Shown here in pieces: positions 15,822-21,582 of a DNA stretch of 21,582 nucleotides. Each line of letters begins with the position of its first letter. Positions within the stretch are counted from its first letter, which is position 1. The stretch comes from an uncultured Faecalibacterium sp. Lineage in GTDB: Bacteria > Bacillota > Clostridia > Oscillospirales > Ruminococcaceae. The position numbers and the translations under genes were made by a program. Below the pieces are notes generated by a model. That model ran no database searches and had not been told where the DNA came from. It worked only from the letters and a program-made list of their open reading frames with translations. The stretch covers positions 1-21,582 of the forward strand of contig CAKSZU010000032.1 of the NCBI GenBank assembly GCA_934526125.1. The letters are read 5' to 3'.

Positions 15822-16481
15822 TTACCACAGCCGGATGACCTTGATGACGCCCTCGGCCTTGTCGCGGGCCAGTTCCAGATGGTGCTGGAGGGCATCCGCC
15901 GCCGTGTTCCAGTTGTCCTTCAGGGCCGCGTCCAGGATCTCCAGATGCTCCTCGCAGGTCTGGTCCTGATTGATCATGCTCACCTTGCCGGTCATGATGC
16001 GGAACCGGGTGTTCAGGCCGGTGATGCGGTCGTAGGCCGAACGCAGATACTTGTTGGGCAGGGTACTCATGAGCAGCTCGTGGAAATCATCGTCCGACTT
16101 GCAGAAATCATCGATCCGCTCCGGGTGATGCATCAGCTCGGTGTACTCTTCCAGCTGCTCCCGGGGGATGCTGCTGCCGTAGGTGCGCAGGGCATATGGC
16201 TCCACCAGCAGGCGCATCTCGAACATGCTGTGGACATCCTCCTCGGTGATGCCGGCCACCATCAGGCCCTTCTTGGGCAGGATAGTGATCAGCCCCTCCT
16301 GCTCCAGACGCCCCAGTGCATCCCGCATGGGGGTGCGGCTGATGTTGCCCATCTCCGCACAGAGTTTCTGCTCGTTCAAAAATTCATTGGGACGGTACTC
16401 ACAGTTCAGGATCTTGGTTTTCAGGTACTGGTAAGCCTGTAGCTTCAGGCTCAGCTTCGTCTGAGTTTCCATCTCTCTCAT
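15822..16481 (-). CDS. GntR-family (FadR/FCD) transcriptional regulator
   Basis: This 219-residue regulator has an N-terminal winged helix (about 10-75; AYQYLKTKILNCEYRPNEFL, SRTPMRDALGRLEQEGLI, PKKGLMV) and an all-helical FCD ligand domain (about 80-215). The latter holds candidate metal ligands in DDFHELL and HLEILDAAL, plus HHLELARDKAE near the end. FCD regulators usually sense small carboxylates or sugar acids. Its gene precedes fucO on the same strand, with a terminator between, so fucO is a likely target but this is inferred. The ATG at 16481 is preferred because AGGAGA lies seven bases before it. A longer version starting at TTG 16526 would run through a TATAAT box and has no ribosome site. 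Confidence 0.88.
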   Translation of the reverse strand: MREMETQTKLSLKLQAYQYLKTKILNCEYRPNEFLNEQKLCAEMGNISRTPMRDALGRLEQEGLITILPKKGLMVAGITEEDVHSMFEMRLLVEPYALRTYGSSIPREQLEEYTELMHHPERIDDFCKSDDDFHELLMSTLPNKYLRSAYDRITGLNTRFRIMTGKVSMINQDQTCEEHLEILDAALKDNWNTAADALQHHLELARDKAEGVIKVIRLW

Positions 16482-16776
16482 CGCGTCTTCTCCTATTATA
16501 GCATCCGGATCACACAGACGACACAAAGCCGCCCGGAGGGGCAGCTTGTATCCCTTAAATAATCCAAGTTTTTATCTGTATCCATTATCCCATATCTGGA
16601 TATAGTTTACAAGACTTTTTTGAAAAGTTTGGGAGCTTTTCCCTTTTGCACAGATATCCTGTATTCTTTTGCCATAATTTGAACAAGTTTTTTGTGCTTG
16701 TTGCCAGTGTTTTTCTCTTGTTTTGCATCATTGCATAATTTGTGGTATATTTGATGCGGAAAGGAAGGATGTCACC
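16482..16776. other. Divergent intergenic region between the GntR and Fur-like genes
   Basis: This is 295 AT-rich bases without a convincing gene. On the minus strand TGCTATAAT (16495-16503) precedes the GntR gene. On the plus strand a good promoter precedes the Fur-like gene. Between them lie short inverted repeats: ATATC-TG-GATAT (16592-16603) and AACAAG-N9-CTTGTT (16682-16702). CAGATA occurs three times on one strand or the other, and any of these could be binding sites. No terminator or small RNA could be defined. Confidence 0.6.
16723..16751 (+). promoter_or_regulatory. Promoter of the Fur-family gene
   Basis: TTGCAT (16723-16728), a 17-base spacer and TATATT (16746-16751) with an extended TGG are seen, about 25 bases before the ATG. 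Confidence 0.7.
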
Positions 16777-17253
16777 ATGCCCCGGAGCGGCGGATACAAC
16801 ACCAGGACCCGGCAGCTGATCCTGGATTACCTCATCAACAACCGGCAGCACGCCGTCAGCGCGTCCAACATTCTCGAACATCTGGAGGCCGAAGGCGCCA
16901 GCCCCAACCCCACCACAGTCTACCGTTATCTGGACAAGCTGGCGGGCGAGCAGCGCATCATGAAATATGTGGCCGACAAGGGCGAAAAGGCGGTGTTCCA
17001 GTATGTGGACGAGGAGCGGCACTGCCGGGAACACCTGCACCTGAAATGTGTGCAGTGCGGCCGCATCTATCATCTGGACTGCCATTTCATGGACGAAGTG
17101 CGGGCCCATCTGATGGCGGAACACGGGTTCACCCTGCAGTGCGAGGGCAGCGTTTTATACGGATTGTGCCGCCACTGCGCACAAAAAGCGGAGCCGGAAG
17201 GACAAACCGCACAAAAATGCGCCTGCTGTGTTGACACGGACAAAAAGCCGTGA
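16777..17253 (+). CDS. Fur-family metal- or stress-responsive regulator
   Basis: This 158-residue protein has the Fur fold. A winged helix over about 8-80 contains SPNPTTVYRYLDKLA (recognition helix) and FQYVDEERHCREHLHLKC at the domain junction. The dimer domain has the two structural zinc pairs C91/C94 (CVQCGR) and C131/C134 (CRHC). H86 and H88 and nearby C83 and C102 could form the sensory metal site. The tail carries a further cluster, CACC (148-151), not standard in Fur, Zur or PerR. Which metal or signal it senses cannot be decided; the HLHLKC region looks slightly more Zur-like. AAGGAAGG eight bases before the ATG at 16777 fixes the start. Its TGA stop forms part of the asnB promoter. 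Confidence 0.87.
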   Translation: MPRSGGYNTRTRQLILDYLINNRQHAVSASNILEHLEAEGASPNPTTVYRYLDKLAGEQRIMKYVADKGEKAVFQYVDEERHCREHLHLKCVQCGRIYHLDCHFMDEVRAHLMAEHGFTLQCEGSVLYGLCRHCAQKAEPEGQTAQKCACCVDTDKKP

Positions 17254-17259
17254 TACAAT
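17231..17259 (+). promoter_or_regulatory. Promoter of the T-box/asnB transcript
   Basis: A perfect TTGACA (17231-17236), a 17-base spacer and TACAAT (17254-17259) are seen. The three bases before the -10 are TGA, the stop codon of the Fur-like gene, and make an extended -10. Transcription should start near 17266, at the beginning of the T-box. Confidence 0.88.
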
Positions 17260-17265
17260 TCAGGC

Positions 17266-17553
17266 AAGAAAAGCGTTGACCGGGAAAAGTAAGGGTTCAA
17301 TGTCCTCTTCCAGAGAGTGCGGGCCGGTGGAAGCCGCACAGAGAACGAGCCCCGAACGAACCCCCGTGAGCTTCGTCCTGAACCCGCTGCGGGCGGCAAG
17401 TAGGGACCGACGGCAGCCGCTCGTTATCGCGGCAGTGCTTTCAACGGGGAGAGTACACAAAAGTGACTGGCAGGGTCTCTGCCGGTAATTTAGGTGGCAC
17501 CACGGATACGGCAGCATTCGTCCTAGCAATAGGAGGAAGGCTGCCGTATTTTT
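17266..17553 (+). promoter_or_regulatory. T-box riboswitch, probably sensing uncharged tRNA-Asn
   Basis: The leader carries the ordered T-box landmarks. A Stem I start with GGGAAAAGTA lies near 17280. The distal AGAGAGTGCGGGCCGGTGGAAGCC region lies at about 17312-17335 and the CGTGAGC 3' side near 17364. AAGTAGGGACCGACGG before the linker and the antiterminator T-box TTTAGGTGGCACCACGG (17489-17505) follow, then a terminator. The specifier is probably AAC (Asn) within GAACGAACCCC; two AAC copies (17355-17357, 17359-17361) are possible, and GAA is the alternative. The antiterminator bulge TGGC would pair with an acceptor end GCCA, that is discriminator G, which fits tRNA-Asn. The downstream gene, asnB, agrees. 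When tRNA-Asn is uncharged, binding should favour the antiterminator and let asnB be read. Confidence 0.93.
17506..17553 (+). terminator. Regulated terminator of the T-box leader
   Basis: ATACGGCAGC (17506-17515) pairs perfectly with GCTGCCGTAT (17540-17549), with an inner TCCT/AGGA pairing and a T5 run. It follows directly after the T-box antiterminator sequence. Confidence 0.92.
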
Positions 17554-17586
17554 ATTTACCGTGTTTGCAAAAGAGGGGTAAGAAAT

Positions 17587-19173
17587 ATGTGTTGTGTTAT
17601 GGGTTATACGGGGCACGACCTGAGTGCCGCCAAATTCAAGGAATATCTGCTGCGCACCGTCTCCCGCGGGCCGGACGACCAGCGGGTGGTGGAGGGTCCC
17701 TTCGGCCTGATGGGCTTCGGCCGGCTGGCCATCATGGGCCTGACCCCCGAGGGCATGCAGCCCTTCTACCGCGGGGCCGACTGCGTGGTCTGCAACGGCG
17801 AGCTGTACGGCTTCCGCTTCGAGAAGGAGATTCTCAAGCGCCGGGGCTACAAGTTCCAGTCCGACTGCGACTGCGAGATCCTGCTGCCGCTGTACTATGA
17901 GTACGGGCTGGATATGTTCCGCCACATGGACTCGGAGTTTGCTCTGATTATGTACGATTCCCGCAAGGACCGTCTCATCGCCGCCCGGGACCCCATCGGC
18001 ATCCGGCCGCTGTTCTACGGCTACTCCAAGTCCAGCCACCAGATCGCCTTTGCTTCCGAGATGCAGAACCTGATCGGCTGGTGCGATGACATCCGCCCCT
18101 TCCCCATCGGCAGCTACTACTGCGACGGCCGCTTTGTCCGCTACGAGGACATCGCCGATGTACCCGCCCCCATGGAGGACGACATGGACACGGTGCTGAA
18201 GAACATCCGCGAAAAGCTGATTGCCGGTGTGGAGAAGCGTCTGGACGCCGACGCCCCCGTGGGCTTCCTGCTCTCCGGCGGTCTGGACTCCTCGCTGGTC
18301 TGCTCCATTGCCGCCAAGAAGCTGGGCAAGCCCATCCGCACCTTTGCCATCGGCATGGACACCGATGCCATCGACCTGAAATATGCCCGTCAGACCGCCG
18401 AATATCTGGGCAGCGAGCACCACGAGATCATCATCAACCGGGACATCGTCATCAACAGCCTGGAAGAGGTCATCCGGCTGCTGGGCACCTGGGATATCAC
18501 CACCATCCGGGCCAGCATGGGCATGTATCTGCTGTGCAAGGCCATCCACGAGCAGACCGACGTCCGCGTCCTGCTGACCGGCGAGATCTCGGATGAGCTG
18601 TTCGGCTACAAATACACCGATTACGCCCCCACCGCCGACGCCTTCCAGCAGGAGAGCCAGAAGCGCATCCGGGAGCTGTACATGTACGATGTCCTCCGCG
18701 CCGACCGCTGCATCTCCGCCAACAGCATCGAGGCCCGTGTGCCCTTCGGCGACCTGGACTTCGTCCGCTACGTCATGGCCATTGATCCGGAAAAGAAGCT
18801 GAACAGCTACGGCAAGGGCAAGTACCTGCTGCGCAAAGCCTTTGAGGGCGACTGGCTGCCGCCGGAGATCCTCTGGCGCGAGAAGGCCGCCTTCTCTGAT
18901 GCCGTGGGCCACAGCATGGTGGACGACATCAAGGAGTATGCTGAGAGCCTGTACACCGACGAGGAGTTCCAGCTCCGCCGGGCAAACTATTCGGCCCACT
19001 GCATGCCCTTCACCAAGGAGAGCCTGTTCTACCGGGAGATCTTCGAGAAGTACTACCACGACCAGAGCCGCACCATCGTGGACTTCTGGATGCCCAACAA
19101 GGCATGGCCCGGCTGCAACGTCAACGACCCCTCCGCCCGTGTGCTGGCAAACTACGGTGCCTCCGGCGTGTAA
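17587..19173 (+). CDS. asnB: Asparagine synthase (glutamine-hydrolysing)
   Basis: This 528-residue class II amidotransferase makes asparagine from aspartate, glutamine and ATP. The N-terminal glutaminase domain has the nucleophile C2 (after removal of Met), SRGPDD (26-31), CNGELYG (69-75) and SDCDCE (92-97). The synthetase domain has the pyrophosphate loop SGGLDSS (230-236), TTIRAS, LLTGEISDELFGY, SIEARVPFGD and WREKAAFSDAVG. The length is close to E. coli AsnB (about 554). Residue 3 is Cys where the family usually has Gly (MCGI), giving an unusual MCCVMG start. An AGAGGGG ribosome site precedes the ATG. The gene is read from a T-box leader matched to tRNA-Asn and ends at a strong terminator. 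Confidence 0.95.
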   Translation: MCCVMGYTGHDLSAAKFKEYLLRTVSRGPDDQRVVEGPFGLMGFGRLAIMGLTPEGMQPFYRGADCVVCNGELYGFRFEKEILKRRGYKFQSDCDCEILLPLYYEYGLDMFRHMDSEFALIMYDSRKDRLIAARDPIGIRPLFYGYSKSSHQIAFASEMQNLIGWCDDIRPFPIGSYYCDGRFVRYEDIADVPAPMEDDMDTVLKNIREKLIAGVEKRLDADAPVGFLLSGGLDSSLVCSIAAKKLGKPIRTFAIGMDTDAIDLKYARQTAEYLGSEHHEIIINRDIVINSLEEVIRLLGTWDITTIRASMGMYLLCKAIHEQTDVRVLLTGEISDELFGYKYTDYAPTADAFQQESQKRIRELYMYDVLRADRCISANSIEARVPFGDLDFVRYVMAIDPEKKLNSYGKGKYLLRKAFEGDWLPPEILWREKAAFSDAVGHSMVDDIKEYAESLYTDEEFQLRRANYSAHCMPFTKESLFYREIFEKYYHDQSRTIVDFWMPNKAWPGCNVNDPSARVLANYGASGV

Positions 19174-19193
19174 GCCTTTCCCACCGATACAGC

Positions 19194-19227
19194 AAACCCG
19201 GGACTGCACAGGCAGCCCCGGGTTTTT
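19194..19227. terminator. Bidirectional intrinsic terminator after asnB
   Basis: AAACCCGGG (19194-19202) pairs with CCCGGGTTT (19217-19225), extended by CTGC/GCAG inside. T5 follows on the plus strand and an A-run mirrors it for the converging ABC operon. Confidence 0.9.
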
Positions 19228-19228
19228 G

Positions 19229-20059
19229 TTACTCCAGATTCAGTTTGTTTTTCATCAGCCAGCGGGTCAGGAAGAAGTAGACCGCCGCAAAGGCTGCCGC
19301 CAGAAGGAAGATCAGGAAGCCGCCCCAGCTGTTCCCGCTCACCGTGAGGACGAAGGGTGTCACACTGTCATCCAGCAGGGTATCGGTCAGCAGGGACACG
19401 CCGTTCATTCCAAGGGTCTCCAGTTTGTTCTGGAGGATGTTCATCCCCACGAAGGCCAGGATCCCGGCGATGGTGAAATGACGCTTGAACTGGTGCGCGA
19501 TCATGCAGGCGGCGTAGATGCAGAGGATCGTTCCGGCCAGCCGTGCCAGACCGCCCAGCACCGACCAGAGCAGGTCCAGCCAGATCGAAGCCCCCAGCTG
19601 CTGTTTCAGCTCGCGCCACATCGTCCGCAGGCTGTTCCAGTCCAGCGAATCCATCATTCCCGGCTCGAACACGCCGATGCCGACCATCACCGTGATGCAG
19701 ACGATGCCCAGAAGGATGCTGACCACCACCCACACCATGCTGGTGATGAGTTTGGAGAGGATGAGCTGGGTCTCCGTCACGGGCAGGGTGTGCATCAGGT
19801 AGCCCTCCCGGCCCAGCAGGTTCTTTGTGAACCGCTGGATGGTCGTCACAAAGCAGAGTACCGCAATGGCGGCAATGACGGCCGCATAGACGATGGAGAG
19901 GATCACCGTGAACTGCCAGAGCCCGGTATTGCTGGGCAGCAGGGTCTGGCCCCGGCACGACAGACCCAGCACAACGGACAGGAGAGCCAGTGCCAGATAC
20001 AACCCGCCGTAAACACGGCTGGTGGCCTTGAACTCATATTTCAGCAACTGTTTCAGCAT
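19229..20059 (-). CDS. ABC transporter permease (ABC-2-like, YtrC/D type)
   Basis: This 276-residue integral membrane protein starts with an amphipathic MLKQLLKYEFKATSR, typical of ABC-2-type permeases. It has about six transmembrane helices, near residues 16-34, 50-72, 108-128, 165-190, 193-208 and 250-268. A large segment between helices three and four (about 130-163) is probably outside. GREGYLMHTLPVTETQLILSK is the usual coupling-helix region that touches the ATPase. The start overlaps the end of the ATPase gene by seven bases, so the two are translated together. The substrate is unknown; relatives in YtrA-controlled operons are linked to cell-envelope stress or peptide-antibiotic response. 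The ABC operon ends at the shared terminator just downstream. Confidence 0.85.
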   Translation of the reverse strand: MLKQLLKYEFKATSRVYGGLYLALALLSVVLGLSCRGQTLLPSNTGLWQFTVILSIVYAAVIAAIAVLCFVTTIQRFTKNLLGREGYLMHTLPVTETQLILSKLITSMVWVVVSILLGIVCITVMVGIGVFEPGMMDSLDWNSLRTMWRELKQQLGASIWLDLLWSVLGGLARLAGTILCIYAACMIAHQFKRHFTIAGILAFVGMNILQNKLETLGMNGVSLLTDTLLDDSVTPFVLTVSGNSWGGFLIFLLAAAFAAVYFFLTRWLMKNKLNLE

Positions 20060-20754
20060 TTGAATACCTCCCGGAAATACGCATCCACGCTCTTGCCCTC
20101 GGTCTCGCGGATCTCGTCCACCGCGCGGTGGGCAAAGATCTTGCCGTCCTTCAGGAACACGGCCTCGTCCAGCACCGGCTCGATGTCCTCGATCAGGTGG
20201 GTGGAGATGACCACGGTGGCGTCCTTGCGGTAGTTGGAAATGATGGTGTTCAGGATGTAGTCCCGGGCGGCGGGGTCCACGCCGCCGATGGGTTCATCCA
20301 GCAGGTAGAGCCGGGCCTCCCGGCTCATGGCCAGCACCAGCTGGACTTTCTCCTTATTGCCCTTGGAGAGGGTCTTGAGCCGGGCTTTGGGGGCGATCTC
20401 CAGCCGGGCCAGCATTTCCTCCGCCCGGGCTGCGTCAAAGTCGGCGTAGAAGTCGCGGAACATCCCCACCAGCTCCTCCACCCGCATCCAGTCCGGGAGC
20501 CAGTCGGCGTCCGGCAGGTAGGAGACCAGCGCCTTGGTGTCCGGCCCCGGGGCCATCCCGGCCACCCGGATCGTGCCCTCCGTGGGCTGCAGCAGGCCGT
20601 TGGCCAGTTTGATCAGCGTGGTCTTGCCGCTGCCGTTGGGTCCCAGCAGGCCCACGATGCGGCCGAAGTCCAGCGACAGATCCACATTATCCAGCGCCAG
20701 CTTCTCCCCGCTGTATTTTTTGGTCAGATGTTCACAGGTCAGGACCTTACTCAT
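20053..20754 (-). CDS. ABC transporter ATP-binding protein (YtrB type)
   Basis: This 233-residue nucleotide-binding subunit has Walker A GPNGSGKTT (38-46), a signature in the variant form LSKGN (129-133), Walker B LYLLDEP (149-155, catalytic E154), a D-loop GGVD, and the switch H186 in STHL. At the Q-loop the sequence reads SYLPDADWLP, with no glutamine where most ABC ATPases have one. The short length and lack of a C-terminal extension fit the YtrB/bacitracin-export-like group. The ATG overlaps the regulator gene upstream by eight bases, and its own stop overlaps the permease by seven, giving a tight three-gene operon. It would drive the permease encoded next to it. Confidence 0.93.
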   Translation of the reverse strand: MSKVLTCEHLTKKYSGEKLALDNVDLSLDFGRIVGLLGPNGSGKTTLIKLANGLLQPTEGTIRVAGMAPGPDTKALVSYLPDADWLPDWMRVEELVGMFRDFYADFDAARAEEMLARLEIAPKARLKTLSKGNKEKVQLVLAMSREARLYLLDEPIGGVDPAARDYILNTIISNYRKDATVVISTHLIEDIEPVLDEAVFLKDGKIFAHRAVDEIRETEGKSVDAYFREVFKC

Positions 20755-21127
20755 GCTGTTCTTCCTCCTTTGCGTCCCAATGTTCCAGCAGGGCTGCCGC
20801 CTTTTCCGGGGTATAGCCGATGCTGTTCATCTTCTTCAGAAATTCTTCCGCGATCTCATGGGCGGCGGCGGCCCGAAGCTGTTCGATCAAATCCGTATCC
20901 TCCGTTACAAAACGGCCCGATGTGCGCTCGGTGCGCACAAGGCCTTCCATTTCCAGCTGAGCCAGTGCCCGCTGCATGGTGTTCGGGTTGACCCCCGCAG
21001 CGGCAGCCAGGTCCCGGACCGACTCCAGATGGCCCCCGGGCGGGTAGGTCCCCGCCAGGATCCTGGCCTTGAGCCGTTCCACCAGCTGGGCGTAGATCGG
21101 GCGGCTGGAATCAAACTGTTCTCCCAT
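20747..21127 (-). CDS. GntR-family regulator, YtrA subfamily
   Basis: This 126-residue regulator has a GntR winged helix at about 8-75 (PIYAQLVERLKARILAGTYPPG, VNPNTMQRALAQLEMEGLV, RTSGRFV). A short helical tail of about 45 residues contains EEFLKKMNSIGYTPEKAAALLE. The reduced effector domain is the mark of the YtrA subfamily, which usually represses its own operon with an ABC transporter. Here the ATPase and permease genes follow with overlaps, as expected. The ribosome site AAAGGAGA is eight bases before the ATG. An inverted repeat, TGTATTA-N14-TAATACA, in the promoter region is the likely operator. The inducer is unknown. Confidence 0.92.
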   Translation of the reverse strand: MGEQFDSSRPIYAQLVERLKARILAGTYPPGGHLESVRDLAAAAGVNPNTMQRALAQLEMEGLVRTERTSGRFVTEDTDLIEQLRAAAAHEIAEEFLKKMNSIGYTPEKAAALLEHWDAKEEEQHE

Positions 21128-21150
21128 CGTTCTGTCTCCTTTCGTATTGC

Positions 21151-21178
21151 TGTATTAAGCGTCTAGTACAATAATACA
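21151..21178. promoter_or_regulatory. Candidate YtrA-type operator
   Basis: A perfect inverted repeat, TGTATTA (21151-21157) and TAATACA (21172-21178), with a 14-base spacer covers the -10 box and the expected transcription start of the ABC operon. Confidence 0.55.
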
Positions 21179-21198
21179 CATTTTCTGCCTTCTGTCAA
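21171..21198 (-). promoter_or_regulatory. Promoter of the GntR-ABC operon
   Basis: On the minus strand, a perfect TTGACA (21193-21198), a 16-base spacer and TATTAT (21171-21176) are seen, about 45 bases before the ATG. Confidence 0.68.
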
Positions 21199-21241
21199 GG
21201 GGGAATTTTGCAAAAAGCTCCCTTTTTCTGTCCGGAAACGC

Positions 21242-21293
21242 AAAAAAGCCCCCGAAGGGCAGAGTTTTCACAGCTCTGCGGCCCTTCGGGGGC
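21242..21293 (-). terminator. Intrinsic terminator after pnp
   Basis: Read on the minus strand, GCCCCCGAAGGGC (21281-21293) pairs perfectly with 21248-21260, with an inner GCAGAG/CTCTGC stem. It is followed by TTTTTT (complement of 21242-21247). Confidence 0.93.
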
Positions 21294-21321
21294 TTCGGTT
21301 CTTTTTCAGGGAAACAGGCGC

Positions 21322-21582
21322 TTACTGCTGCTCCTGTGCAGCGCGCTTGGCCTCCAGTGCCAGAATGGCATCCCGGCGGCTCAGGTTGATACGGCCCTGC
21401 TGGTCGATGTCGGTGACCTTGACCACGATGGCATCGCCCACGGCGACCACATCCTCCACCCGCTCGACCCGCTTGGTGTCCAGCTTGGAGATGTGGACCA
21501 GACCTTCCTTGCCCGGTGCGATCTCGACGAAGGCGCCGAAGTTCATCAGGCGGGTGACCTTGCCCTTGTAGATGGCACCGAT
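21322..21582 (-). CDS. pnp: Polynucleotide phosphorylase, C-terminal S1 domain (5' end beyond window)
   Basis: Only the last 86 residues are in the window; the frame is open to the edge. They form an S1 RNA-binding domain: [20 protein letters not shown], then [26 protein letters not shown], then [19 protein letters not shown]. This wording, the Lys-Glu-Gly-Leu-Val-His-Ile-Ser core, the NLSRRDA ending and the position at the very C-terminus match PNPase, which degrades RNA 3' to 5' with phosphate. Another S1 protein is possible because the catalytic core is not visible. The tail [12 protein letters not shown] is short and charged. The ATG at 21546 is internal to the domain and not the start. 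A strong terminator follows. Confidence 0.85.
   Translation of the reverse strand: MGAIYKGKVTRLMNFGAFVEIAPGKEGLVHISKLDTKRVERVEDVVAVGDAIVVKVTDIDQQGRINLSRRDAILALEAKRAAQEQQ

Noticed and set aside
14628..16442. 604-codon plus-strand frame opposite fucO and the GntR gene
   Set aside because: Shadow of two clear minus-strand genes and runs through two promoters and a terminator.
16723..16776. Eighteen extra N-terminal residues on the Fur-like protein
   Set aside because: They overlap the promoter and ribosome site, and Fur homologues start near the winged helix.
17260..19209. 649-codon minus-strand frame opposite asnB
   Set aside because: Includes the T-box leader read backwards and has low-information Val/Gly/Ala/Gln composition.

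Overview
The window looks like chromosome from a high-GC member of the Clostridia, most likely a gut Oscillospiraceae/Ruminococcaceae such as Faecalibacterium, Gemmiger or Subdoligranulum. This is an inference. It rests on strongly GC-biased third codon positions, Firmicutes-style AGGAGG ribosome sites, a T-box riboswitch, intrinsic terminators after most units, a YtrA-type ABC operon, and a carboxy(nor)spermidine polyamine pathway. Nothing seen indicates a phage, plasmid, insertion sequence or CRISPR array. Most of the window is housekeeping and transport genes in short units.

Layout. 1-2447 (+): the 3' part of a carboxynorspermidine dehydrogenase gene, coupled to nspC (decarboxylase), a two-step polyamine route. 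2552-3268 (-): a secreted C39-like cysteine protease, with a cre/LacI-like palindrome on its -35 box. 3527-4525 (+): a family 2 glycosyltransferase. 4573-6535: an AT-rich module holding a Tat-type BspA-like leucine-rich-repeat lipoprotein (-) and a divergent XRE regulator (+). 6606-7990 (-): a membrane-anchored protein of unknown function and an ArsC/Spx-like protein. 8140-8328 (+): a small ferredoxin. 8450-12020 (+): polA-tsaD. 12093-14430 (-): a CaCA cation exchanger and an internally duplicated PF06541-type membrane protein. 14502-16481 (-): fucO and an FCD-type GntR regulator. 16777-19173 (+): a Fur-family regulator, then a T-box-controlled asnB. 19229-21127 (-): a GntR/ATPase/permease operon of the YtrABC type. 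21322-21582 (-): the C-terminal S1 domain of PNPase, cut by the window edge.

How the genes work together. Clear functional pairs are the two polyamine enzymes, polA with tsaD (co-transcribed, not related in pathway), fucO with its neighbouring GntR regulator, the T-box with asnB, and the self-regulated ABC operon. Regulation is unusually legible. Many promoters carry an extended -10 (TGnTATAMT-like), and several regulatory elements overlap. The asnB promoter uses the stop codon of the Fur-like gene as its TGn, the polA -35 lies in the ferredoxin terminator T-tract, and operator-like palindromes sit on or beside core promoter boxes.

I did not find a clear new multi-gene system. The least ordinary parts are the low-GC LRR/XRE module, the duplicated PF06541 protein, and the compact overlapping regulatory sites.
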